NCBI GenBank assembly: GCA_023436925.1 | Contig: JAEZHJ010000117.1 | Location: 1 to 9,000 of the forward strand | DNA from: Actinomycetes bacterium | Lineage (GTDB): Bacteria; Actinomycetota; Actinomycetes; Propionibacteriales; Propionibacteriaceae | Reading direction: 5' to 3' | Length of the DNA: 9,000 bases | Part shown: positions 1 to 6,208 of the stretch, one piece after another | Numbering within the stretch: position 1 is the stretch's first letter | How the letters are laid out: each line of letters opens with the position of its first letter | Program-made: the position numbers and the translations under genes | Notes under the pieces: model-generated | Databases searched by the model: none | The model's input: the letters and a program-made list of their open reading frames with translations, nothing else | Told to the model about the DNA's origin: nothing

Positions 1-7
1 CGTCGAG

Positions 8-75
8 CCGGCCCTGGTCGGCTGCCGGACTCGGCCCGAGGCCGCGTTCCCGGGCATCCGGGGAACCAGGGCCGG
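8..75. repeat. Long-spaced GC-rich inverted repeat at window start
   Basis: An 11-base arm at 8-18 (CCGGCCCTGGT) has its exact reverse complement at 65-75. The 46 bases between them contain a smaller stem, GTTCCC at 46-51 pairing with GGGAAC at 61-66, which competes with the outer stem. I see no convincing coding sequence in 1-136. In GC-rich DNA some pairing is expected by chance, but an 11-base exact arm is more than background. The role is unknown; it could be part of the termination region of the operon ending at 137 or of a gene lying left of the window. Confidence 0.4.
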
Positions 76-81
76 ACGCAA

Positions 82-111
82 CAGTGGCCCGTCCGAATGG
101 AGGGGCCACTG
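82..111 (-). terminator. Probable terminator hairpin after the transcarboxylase operon
   Basis: CAGTGGCCC at 82-90 is exactly complementary to GGGCCACTG at 103-111, a 9-base-pair stem. TCC at 92-94 and GGA at 99-101 can add three pairs inside it, leaving a GAAT loop. It begins 26 bases past the stop codon of the 1.3S gene, the last gene of the operon, which is where a terminator is expected. There is no clean U-tract on the minus strand, which is common for actinobacterial terminators but leaves the call uncertain. The stem is symmetric, so it could act in either direction. Confidence 0.5.
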
Positions 112-136
112 CCGGTTATGCGTCAGCGATGCGAGT

Positions 137-514
137 TCACTCGGCCTCGGCCTCGGCCAGCTCGATGAGGGCCTGGCCGCCCTGGACGGCGCTGCCCTTC
201 TCGACCAGGATCGCGGCGACCGTGCCCGCCTTGGGGGCGGTGATCTCGGTCTCCATCTTCATGGCCTCGAGCACCAGCAGGACCTGCCCGGCCTCGATGG
301 TGTCGCCCTCGGAGACCAGGATCTTGAACACCGACCCGGCCAGCGGCGCGACGACCGCATTGGCCGACGCCCCCTGCACCGATGCGGTGGTGGGCACCGA
401 GACAGCACTGCTGCTGCCACCGATCACGATCGCGCCCAGACCCTGGGGCTCCTCCTCCTCGACCTCCACATCGATCACGTAAGGAACGTCGTTGACTGTC
501 ACCTTGAGTTTCAT
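137..514 (-). CDS. Methylmalonyl-CoA carboxytransferase 1.3S subunit (biotin carboxyl carrier protein)
   Basis: This 125-residue protein is the mobile biotin carrier of transcarboxylase (EC 2.1.3.1). It shuttles the carboxyl group between the 12S and 5S subunits in the cytoplasm. Residues 1-20 (MKLKVTVNDVPYVIDVEVEE) match the N-terminal segment that in the Propionibacterium enzyme binds the other subunits. Residues about 33-54 are a Ser/Ala/Thr-rich linker. Residues about 55-120 form the biotinyl domain, with the biotinylation motif EAMKMETE at 83-90 and the acceptor lysine at K86. Family length is about 123 residues, so the gene is complete. The ATG start follows AGGA with 6-7 bases spacing. 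It is the last gene of the operon, 20 bases after the small ORF. No biotin carboxylase domain or gene is present nearby, as expected for an ATP-independent transcarboxylase. The glutamate/alanine-rich tail (residues 118-125) is a minor oddity. Confidence 0.95.
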   Translation of the reverse strand: MKLKVTVNDVPYVIDVEVEEEEPQGLGAIVIGGSSSAVSVPTTASVQGASANAVVAPLAGSVFKILVSEGDTIEAGQVLLVLEAMKMETEITAPKAGTVAAILVEKGSAVQGGQALIELAEAEAE

Positions 515-534
515 CTGTCTTCCTTCCAGACCGA

Positions 535-789
535 TCAGCGCGAGTACAGCGGGTGGTGAATGTGCTGGGAACGTCGAGTGCTCGACATCCAGTTCTGCTC
601 GGCGGCGAAGCGCCGCTGACGCTTCTTGGCCTTGTGACCGAGGAAGGCCGCGACCGCGGCGGCAATCGCCACCAGGGTCTCGTCCGACACCTCCTCGTGC
701 AACTCCAGCTTCTTGATCCGCAGCTCGAGCCCGTCGATCCTGTCGTAGAGGCCCTTGACCAACTCCAGGAGTTCGGCGTCCTGAGACAT
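535..789 (-). CDS. Small conserved-position protein of the transcarboxylase operon
   Basis: This 84-residue protein is encoded between the 12S and 1.3S genes. The ATG at 789 follows AGGGGG with about 6 bases spacing, 10 bases after the 12S stop, so it is almost certainly translated. Residues 4-33 form an amphipathic, charged helix with coiled-coil-like spacing (LLELVKGLYDRIDGLELRIK). Residues 35-51 read SDETLVAIAAAVAAFLG, and residues 52-60 are strongly basic (HKAKKRQRR). The D-E-x-x-V-A-x-I-x-A-A-V-A-A-x-L-G pattern resembles the short hydrophobic-helix motif of small delta/epsilon or gamma subunits of biotin-dependent sodium-pump decarboxylases, which hold those complexes together. By inference it may be an assembly or scaffold component of transcarboxylase. 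An alternative is an analogue of the actinobacterial acyl-CoA carboxylase epsilon subunit. I do not recognise a characterised homologue. The function is inferred from position and motif only. Confidence 0.85.
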   Translation of the reverse strand: MSQDAELLELVKGLYDRIDGLELRIKKLELHEEVSDETLVAIAAAVAAFLGHKAKKRQRRFAAEQNWMSSTRRSQHIHHPLYSR

Positions 790-799
790 CTCGAACCCC

Positions 800-2356
800 C
801 TAGACCGGCATGAGGCCGTGCTTCTTGGCGGGCCTCGTCTTGCGCTTGTTGGCGAGCATTTCCAGGGCCTGAGCCACCTTGCGGCGGGTCTCACCCGGAT
901 CGATGATGTCGTCCACCAGGCCGCGGGAGGCGGCCATGAACGGCGTCGAGAAGGTGTTGCGGTACTCGTCGACCAGCTCGGCCTGACGCGCTGCCGGATC
1001 CTCCGCGGCCGCGATCTCCTTGCGGAAGACCACCGCTGCGGCACCCTCGGCGCCCATCACCGCGATCTCGGCGGTCGGCCAGGCATACACCCGGTCAGCG
1101 CCGAGGTCCCGGCAGGCCATCGCCAGGTACGAGCCGCCGTACGCCTTGCGCAGCACGACCGTGACCAGCGGCACGGTGGCCGAGGAGTAGGCGTACAGCA
1201 TCTTCGCGCCGTGGCGGATGATGCCGCCGTGCTCCTGGGCGACGCCGGGCAGGTAGCCGGGAACGTCGACCAGGGTGACGATCGGGATGTTGAAGGCGTT
1301 GCAGAACCGGATGAACTTCGCACCCTTGTCCGAGGCGTTGATGTCCAGCACGCCGGCCAGCACGTTCGGCTGGTTGGCGACCAGGCCGACGCTGCGACCG
1401 TTGATCCGGCCGAAGCCGACCACGATGTTCTTGGCGTAGCCGGCCTGGACCTCGAGGAAGTCGGCGTTGTCGACCAGCCGGGCGATGATGTCGCGGACGT
1501 CGTAGCCCTGCTTGCCGTCGACCGGGACGATGTTGGCCATCTCCGGGTCGTAGTCGACCGAGTAGTCGCCCTCCACCAGTGGCGGATCCTCGGAGTTGTT
1601 CTGCGGCAGGAAGCTGAGCAGCTTCTTGGCGATCAGCAGCGCCTGCTCGTCGTCGTCGGCCACGAAGTGGTTGACGCCGGAGACCGCCATGTGGGTGTCA
1701 GCGCCACCCAGTGCGTCCTGCGTCACGTCCTCGCCGGTGACCTGCTTGATGACGTTCGGGCCCGTGATGAACATGTGGGCCTTGCGGGTCTGGATCACGA
1801 AGTCGGTCAGCGCCGGGGAGTACACCGCGCCACCGGCGCAGGGGCCGGCGATGATCGAGATCTGCGGGACGACACCCGACAGCTCGACGTTGGCGTAGAA
1901 CACCTGGCCGTAGCCGGACAGCGAGTCGATGCCCTCCTGGATCCGGGCGCCGCCGGAGTCGTTGATGAAGACGAACGGGGTGCCGTTGGTCAACGCCGCC
2001 CGCATCATCTCGACGACCTTCTTGTTGTGCGCCTCACCGGCCGACCCACCCATCACGGTGAAGTCCTGGCTGGCGACGTGCACCGGACGCCCGAGCACCG
2101 TGCCGGCGCCGGTCACGACGCCATCAGCGGGCAGGTCGGCGGTGTCCATGTCGAAGGTGGTGGTGCGGTTCCGGCGGAACAGCCCGACCTCCTGGAAGGA
2201 GTCCGCGTCGAGGAAGGCGTCCAGCCGCTCGCGGGCGGTCATCTTGCCGGAGGCGCGCTGCTTCTCCAGGCGCGCCTCACCGCCGCCGAGTTCGGCCGTC
2301 TCACGGGCGGCGGCGAGATCCGCCACCCGCTTGCTCATGGAAACTGGTTTTGCCAT
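800..2356 (-). CDS. Methylmalonyl-CoA carboxytransferase 12S subunit
   Basis: This 518-residue protein is the CoA-ester half of transcarboxylase. It moves the carboxyl group of (S)-methylmalonyl-CoA to biotin on the 1.3S subunit, releasing propionyl-CoA. It has the two crotonase-fold halves of the carboxyltransferase beta family. The first half carries SQDFTVMGGSAGE at 96-108 and an oxyanion-type turn, GPCAGGAVYS, at 171-180. The second carries PGYLPGVAQEHGGIIRHGAK at 366-385, LRKAYGGSYLAM at 402-413 and MGAEGAA at 434-440. Residues 500-518 (KRKTRPAKKHG) match the family C-terminus. It resembles the Propionibacterium 12S protein end to end. I chose ATG 2356 because GAGGA at 2365-2369 lies 8-9 bases upstream. 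An in-frame GTG at 2371 overlaps the 5S stop (GTGA) and would add five residues, but has no good binding site. The same fold occurs in propionyl-CoA carboxylase beta subunits; the neighbours decide for transcarboxylase. Confidence 0.96.
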   Translation of the reverse strand: MAKPVSMSKRVADLAAARETAELGGGEARLEKQRASGKMTARERLDAFLDADSFQEVGLFRRNRTTTFDMDTADLPADGVVTGAGTVLGRPVHVASQDFTVMGGSAGEAHNKKVVEMMRAALTNGTPFVFINDSGGARIQEGIDSLSGYGQVFYANVELSGVVPQISIIAGPCAGGAVYSPALTDFVIQTRKAHMFITGPNVIKQVTGEDVTQDALGGADTHMAVSGVNHFVADDDEQALLIAKKLLSFLPQNNSEDPPLVEGDYSVDYDPEMANIVPVDGKQGYDVRDIIARLVDNADFLEVQAGYAKNIVVGFGRINGRSVGLVANQPNVLAGVLDINASDKGAKFIRFCNAFNIPIVTLVDVPGYLPGVAQEHGGIIRHGAKMLYAYSSATVPLVTVVLRKAYGGSYLAMACRDLGADRVYAWPTAEIAVMGAEGAAAVVFRKEIAAAEDPAARQAELVDEYRNTFSTPFMAASRGLVDDIIDPGETRRKVAQALEMLANKRKTRPAKKHGLMPV

Positions 2357-2364
2357 GTCCTTCT

Positions 2365-2369
2365 TCCTC
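2365..2369 (-). promoter_or_regulatory. Ribosome binding site of the 12S gene, overlapping the 5S stop codon
   Basis: GAGGA on the minus strand overlaps two bases of the 5S TGA stop (2370-2368) and sits 8-9 bases before ATG 2356. A second purine block, AAGGA at 2358-2362, is too close to that ATG to act as its site. The arrangement suggests that ribosomes finishing 5S re-initiate on 12S, keeping the two catalytic subunits in proportion. It also argues for ATG 2356 over GTG 2371. Confidence 0.65.
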
Positions 2370-3861
2370 ACGCCATCTCGACCTGGACGCTGTGCTCGCG
2401 CCCGCCGAGAGAGACCTTGTACTTGATCGGGCCGCGGACCGCATTCGCGGCACCGCTGGCGGCGTCCGCCTCGGCCTTGACCTGCTCGGGCGTCTTGGCG
2501 ACGCTCTTGGGGCCCTCATCGCGGGCGGCGAAGAAGCCCGGCGCCACACCCGGGAACATCGCGTAGGTGAGAACGTCCTCGTCGGTGCCGTCGAAGCCCT
2601 CGAGCTTGGACGCCTCGGAGACCAGGTTGTCCCATTCCGGGGGCAGCAGGTCGGCCGGACGGACGGTGATCGGCTCCTTCTTGGCCTGGGCCTGGGCGAT
2701 CGCGATCACCTCGGGGTCGCGCTCACCGATCGTCTCGCCGTAGTAGCCGAGCATCAGGTCGGCGAACTCGCCGGTCAGCACCTTGTACTCGCCCATCAGG
2801 ACGTTGAACACGGCCTGGGTGCCGACGATCTGGCTGGACGGGGTGACCAGCGGCGGGTGGCCGGCGGCAGCCTTCACCAGCGGAACCTGCTCCATGACCT
2901 CCTTGACGCGGTCGCCGGCGCCCTGCGCCTTGAGCTGGCTCTCCATGTTCGACAGCATCCCGCCGGGAATCTGGCTGAGGAAGATGTCGGTGTCGACCAG
3001 GGTCGCCGACTCGAAGGCGGCGTACTTGGGGCGGATCTTGGCGAAGTGGTCGCGGATCCGGATCAGCCGCTCCATGTCGAGGTCGGCCTTGTACGGAGTG
3101 CCCTCGAGCATCTCGACCAGGGACTCGGTCGGGTTGTGGCCCGGGCCGAGCGAGAGCGACGAGATCGAGGTGTCCACGACGTCGGCACCGGCCTCGATGG
3201 CCTTCATCAGCGAGACCAGGGTCACACCGGAGGTGGAGTGGCAGTGGACGTTGATCTGGACGTCACCGTAGGTGTCCTTGATGCCACGGATGATGTCGTA
3301 GGCCGGCTGCGGCTGCAGCAGGGCGGCCATGTCCTTCAGGCACAGCGACTCCGCGCCCATGTCCAGCAGCTGTCCGGCGAGCTTGATGTAGCCCTCGACG
3401 GTGTGCAGCGGCGAGATGGTGTAGCAGATGGTGCCCTGCGCGTGCTTGCCGGTCTTCTTCACCGCAGCCATCGCGCGGGCCATGTTCCGCGGGTCGTTCA
3501 GCGCGTCGAAGACGCGGAAGACGTCCATGCCGTTCTCGGCCGACTTCTCGACGAACTTGTCCACGACCATGTCCTGGTAGTGGCGGTAGCCCAGCAGGTT
3601 CTGGCCGCGCAGCAGCATCTGCAGGCGGCTGTTGGGCATCAGTTCGCGGAAGGTCCGCAGCCGCACCCAGGGATCCTCGTTGAGGAACCGGATGCAGGAA
3701 TCGTAGGTTGCCCCGCCCCAGCACTCGACAGACCAGTAACCGGCCTTGTCGATGTCTTCACAGGCCTCGACCATGTCTTCGAGGGCCATGCGGGTCGCGA
3801 GGAGGCTCTGGTGACCGTCGCGGAGGACCAACTCCGTTACGCCAATTGTTCGCTGACTCAT
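2368..3861 (-). CDS. Methylmalonyl-CoA carboxytransferase 5S subunit
   Basis: This 497-residue protein is the pyruvate/oxaloacetate half of transcarboxylase. It takes the carboxyl group from carboxybiotin and passes it to pyruvate. It has a metal-dependent TIM-barrel carboxyltransferase domain of the pyruvate carboxylase / OadA type. The metal ligands known for the family can be placed: D15 in LVLRDGHQS, the lysine expected to be carbamylated, K176 in LCLKDMAAL, and H206 and H208 in VHCHST. Other conserved blocks are WGGATYDSCIRFLNEDPW at 48-65, LLRGQNLLGYRHY at 83-95 and QIPGGMLSNMESQL at 297-310. Family length is about 505 residues. The ATG at 3861 gives an N-terminus close to that of Propionibacterium. 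Its ribosome binding site is weak (a purine-rich GGAAGA about 12 bases upstream), and a longer in-frame reading to 3981 exists but has no better signals. It is the first gene of the operon. A C-terminal tail (479-495) resembles the 1.3S N-terminus. Confidence 0.95.
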   Translation of the reverse strand: MSQRTIGVTELVLRDGHQSLLATRMALEDMVEACEDIDKAGYWSVECWGGATYDSCIRFLNEDPWVRLRTFRELMPNSRLQMLLRGQNLLGYRHYQDMVVDKFVEKSAENGMDVFRVFDALNDPRNMARAMAAVKKTGKHAQGTICYTISPLHTVEGYIKLAGQLLDMGAESLCLKDMAALLQPQPAYDIIRGIKDTYGDVQINVHCHSTSGVTLVSLMKAIEAGADVVDTSISSLSLGPGHNPTESLVEMLEGTPYKADLDMERLIRIRDHFAKIRPKYAAFESATLVDTDIFLSQIPGGMLSNMESQLKAQGAGDRVKEVMEQVPLVKAAAGHPPLVTPSSQIVGTQAVFNVLMGEYKVLTGEFADLMLGYYGETIGERDPEVIAIAQAQAKKEPITVRPADLLPPEWDNLVSEASKLEGFDGTDEDVLTYAMFPGVAPGFFAARDEGPKSVAKTPEQVKAEADAASGAANAVRGPIKYKVSLGGREHSVQVEMA

Positions 3862-3958
3862 GGGCTCTAGTCTTCCAGAATCTCTCCTACGCTGCGTCGT
3901 AACCATCGGATTCGGGCACATCCCGAGACCGACGATCCCGCTTGTCAGGACGGGAGAC

Positions 3959-4002
3959 GCAGCGGTGCACAAAATGGTCATACCGCTGCACGAAAGTGCA
4001 GC
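3959..4002 (-). promoter_or_regulatory. Overlapping inverted repeats in the transcarboxylase leader
   Basis: In the 154-base gap between the GTPase stop and the 5S start, two inverted repeats share one arm. GCTGCAC at 3985-3991 pairs with GTGCAGC at 3996-4002 around GAAA (plus-strand reading), a 7-base-pair stem. GCAGCGGT at 3959-3966 pairs with ACCGCTGC at 3982-3989 across 15 bases. Bases 3985-3989 belong to both, so only one can form at a time. TGCACRAAA also occurs twice, starting at 3966 and 3987, exactly 21 bases apart, as two operator half-sites on one face of DNA would be. It may be a terminator for the GTPase gene (the first stem starts 14 bases after its stop), an operator, or an attenuator-like switch. 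I could not place a convincing -10/-35 pair here. Confidence 0.45.
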
Positions 4003-4015
4003 CCGGACGGCCCGA

Positions 4016-5131
4016 TCAGCGTCGGATCCTGGGAAGCCGCCGGGCGACCTCGCGCTCGAACAGGTCCTTGACCGCGGCCGAGTCGATCACCCCGTCGACC
4101 ACCGGCAGCGACCTGGTCGCGGCCCGCTGGCAGACCACCAGCCATGCCTGCCCCATCGCCAGGGTGAAGCCGGAGGCGACCGAGGCGTTGATCGCCCCGC
4201 CGGCGATCGTGCCGGCGCCGGGGACGAACTTCAGCAGGCTCGTGGCCGCGGCCCGTCCGGCCGAGGTGGCCACCGAGGTGGAAGCGATCGCCAGGATCGC
4301 CGCGCGATCGAAGCTGAGCCCGTGGAGCTGGGCCAGCCGGGCCATCATGCCGAGCTGGATGGGGACCAGGATCGCCGCCGAACTGAACGGGATCGGCACC
4401 GCCGCCGCAGCCGCGGCGGCCGCCGTGCTGGCGGCTATCGCCTTGTGGGCCTGCGAAGCCTTGAGCTCAAGATCGATCGCCTGCGCCGCGGCGAGGGCTC
4501 CCCGGACGGCATCGGGAGCGACGTGAAAGGTGGCTTGCAGCACGTCCATCAAGCCGTGGGCCGGCTGACCGGTGAACTGGTCCCTCATCGCGTAGGTCAT
4601 GAACGGCCGGCCGCCGACGATCGGCAGGTCCCTGGCCTGGATCTGGCGGGCCAGCTCGACCGCGTCGGGGTGGTACTGGCCGTCCCGCATCGGGACCTGG
4701 GTCAGCACGACCAGGACCGGGATCTCGAGTTCGGCCAGCTTCTTGATGAACCGCTCCTCGACCTCCTCGAAGCGCCGATCCATGCCGCGGATGCAGTACC
4801 AGGCGACGTGCACCTGCTCGGAGACCGGCCGCCCCCGGCTCTCCCGAACCGCCTTGGTGAGGTCCTTGAGGATCTCCGCATCGTCGCGGCCCACCTCCAG
4901 CCCGCGGGTGTCGATCACGCCCAGCGTGCCGCGCTTGTCGAGGTAGAGGTGGGAGCCCATCGTGACCGGGGCCCCGATCCCGGTGGCGGCGACCGGCTCG
5001 CCGAAGATGGCGTTGACCAGGGTCGACTTCCCGACGCCGGTCTTGCCGAAGATGGCGAGGTTGATCCGGCCGAGTTGCTCGGCCTGCTTGTCGAACTCCG
5101 CCCGGAAGGTCTCGGTGAACCATTGCGTCAC
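4016..5131 (-). CDS. GTPase with DUF697-like C-terminal domain
   Basis: This is a 371-residue protein of the Era/YfjP-like GTPase group. The P-loop GKTGVGKST lies at 29-37 and the switch-II DxxG as DTRG at 74-77. The G4 position, normally (N/T)KxD, reads LTQVP at 143-147, so the guanine-specificity motif is degenerate. Residues about 232-335 are alanine-rich with hydrophobic helices (VPIPFSSAAILVPIQLGMM at 245-263; VPGAGTIAGGAINASVASG at 303-321), the pattern of DUF697 regions that sit at or in membranes. The GTG at 5131 is preceded by AGG nine bases upstream and by a TAGGCT box that would allow leaderless translation. An in-frame GTG at 5188 would add 19 residues unlike the family. It lies 78 bases after the hydrolase gene and may belong to that operon or have its own promoter. 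The cellular role is not known. Confidence 0.85.
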   Translation of the reverse strand: MTQWFTETFRAEFDKQAEQLGRINLAIFGKTGVGKSTLVNAIFGEPVAATGIGAPVTMGSHLYLDKRGTLGVIDTRGLEVGRDDAEILKDLTKAVRESRGRPVSEQVHVAWYCIRGMDRRFEEVEERFIKKLAELEIPVLVVLTQVPMRDGQYHPDAVELARQIQARDLPIVGGRPFMTYAMRDQFTGQPAHGLMDVLQATFHVAPDAVRGALAAAQAIDLELKASQAHKAIAASTAAAAAAAAVPIPFSSAAILVPIQLGMMARLAQLHGLSFDRAAILAIASTSVATSAGRAAATSLLKFVPGAGTIAGGAINASVASGFTLAMGQAWLVVCQRAATRSLPVVDGVIDSAAVKDLFEREVARRLPRIRR

Positions 5132-5138
5132 GCCGGCA

Positions 5139-5144
5139 AGCCTA
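5139..5144 (-). promoter_or_regulatory. Possible -10 box for leaderless GTPase transcript
   Basis: TAGGCT (minus strand) fits the actinobacterial -10 form TAnnnT and ends seven bases before the GTG at 5131, so transcription would begin at or next to the start codon. No clear -35 element is seen. Six-base matches of this looseness are common, so this is only a candidate. Confidence 0.3.
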
Positions 5145-5209
5145 GGTGGCACCCGTCCACCGGGGGTGACGACGTGCCCTGACCACACCCGGCCCCGACC
5201 CCGAGCGGG

Positions 5210-6208
5210 TCAGGCGGGCAACTCGGGGGCGGCGTGCCTGATCTCGGCCCCGGGCGGGATCACCCGCACCGGCTCCCCGACCAGCACGGCGTGGATCGCA
5301 TCGGTGCTGACCTGCAGGAAGCTGCGGCCGTCCGGGCCGAAGGTGTCCGGGTCGAAGTAGTGCTCCTTGCCGTTGTGGTGCATCGGGCCGAGGTCGATCA
5401 CGTCGATCCTGCCCTGCGCCCTGGCTCGCGACCAGGGCGAGCCGACCGCCCCCGGCCACCGTCCGGCGAAGATGATCCAGCCGAGCCGCTCCAGCGGGTC
5501 CTTGGTGCCGCGCAGGTGGGTCAGCTTGCTGATGTGGTCCAGGCCGTAGTCGTCCGACATCATGCCGCCCAGCGAGATCACGCGCAGCGGCAGGTCGAGT
5601 TGGCCGAGGTACCAGCAGGCGCCGAGCGCGATCTGCGCCCCACCGCTCCACCCGATCAGGGTCACCGGCACGCCGCTGCCGATCTGGTAGCCGTGCCGGA
5701 CGAGCGAGCGCAGGATCTCCTGGGCGGTCCCGATGTTGTAGGTCGGGCCGTAGCGCCGGTCGGCGCAGACGAACAGCTGGATCGCGTTGCGGGCGTTCAC
5801 CAGCATCCCGAGCAGGCTGTGCGGCCGCACCAGCCGCAGCTTGCTGATCCGGCGCCACAGCCCGGCGAGCGCCCGCTGCGCCGTCAGGCCACGGTTGGAC
5901 ACCGAGTAGGGGAAGACGTCGTCGGCGATGCAGTAGGTCGGCAGCCGCTCGCGCAGCGCGTCCACCAGGGGGCGCTCCTCGACAGGGACGGTGGTGGGGT
6001 CGATCGCCCCGATCCCGGACAGGTAGACCACGAACTGCTCCGCGCCGCGTCCCTCGACGTCCTCCGGGGTCTGGCTGACCAGCTTCTGCAGCGAGGTCCG
6101 CACGCTGGCCTCACCCTTGGCCCGCCACCAGCCCAGGGACTCCAGGGGCCCGAAGGCGAGCGCCAGGAAGACGATGACGAGCAGGAATCCGATCAGCGTG
6201 ACGATCAT
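5210..6208 (-). CDS. Membrane-anchored alpha/beta-hydrolase-like protein
   Basis: This is a 332-residue protein. Residues 2-20 (IVTLIGFLLVIVFLALAFG) form a single N-terminal membrane segment or uncleaved signal anchor. There is no cleavage motif or lipobox, so the rest is probably tethered at the membrane. A beta strand followed by GWSGG at 186-190 (VTLIGWSGGAQIALG) is a classic nucleophile elbow, with S188 as the likely catalytic serine. H277, H278 and H283 in GPMHHNGKEHYFD are candidates for the catalytic histidine, and D219 or D220 for the acid. The substrate cannot be deduced; lipid or peptidoglycan-linked esters are possible. ATG 6208 overlaps the upstream stop as ATGA, and GGGG lies four bases before it, so the two genes are probably translationally coupled. 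The open frame continues further upstream, but those codons overlap the membrane gene and are not used. I do not recognise a named family. Confidence 0.82.
   Translation of the reverse strand: MIVTLIGFLLVIVFLALAFGPLESLGWWRAKGEASVRTSLQKLVSQTPEDVEGRGAEQFVVYLSGIGAIDPTTVPVEERPLVDALRERLPTYCIADDVFPYSVSNRGLTAQRALAGLWRRISKLRLVRPHSLLGMLVNARNAIQLFVCADRRYGPTYNIGTAQEILRSLVRHGYQIGSGVPVTLIGWSGGAQIALGACWYLGQLDLPLRVISLGGMMSDDYGLDHISKLTHLRGTKDPLERLGWIIFAGRWPGAVGSPWSRARAQGRIDVIDLGPMHHNGKEHYFDPDTFGPDGRSFLQVSTDAIHAVLVGEPVRVIPPGAEIRHAAPELPA

Noticed and set aside
84..482. Plus-strand open frame opposite the 1.3S gene
   Set aside because: Ser/Ala/Thr-rich antisense translation with no ribosome binding site; the minus strand encodes the biotin carrier with an intact EAMKMETE motif.
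818..2566. Long plus-strand open frame of 582 codons opposite the 12S gene
   Set aside because: Its product is rich in His, Arg, Asp and Gly with no recognisable domain, as expected from the antisense of a GC-rich gene. The minus strand encodes a full-length, well-conserved 12S subunit.
2350..3870. Plus-strand open frame of 506 codons opposite the 5S gene
   Set aside because: Low-complexity Asp/Val/Leu/His-rich translation mirroring the 5S gene; no start signals and no domain.
3862..3981. N-terminal extension of the 5S protein to 3981
   Set aside because: The added 40 residues do not resemble the family, no ribosome binding site precedes the upstream starts, and they would cover the inverted repeat region.
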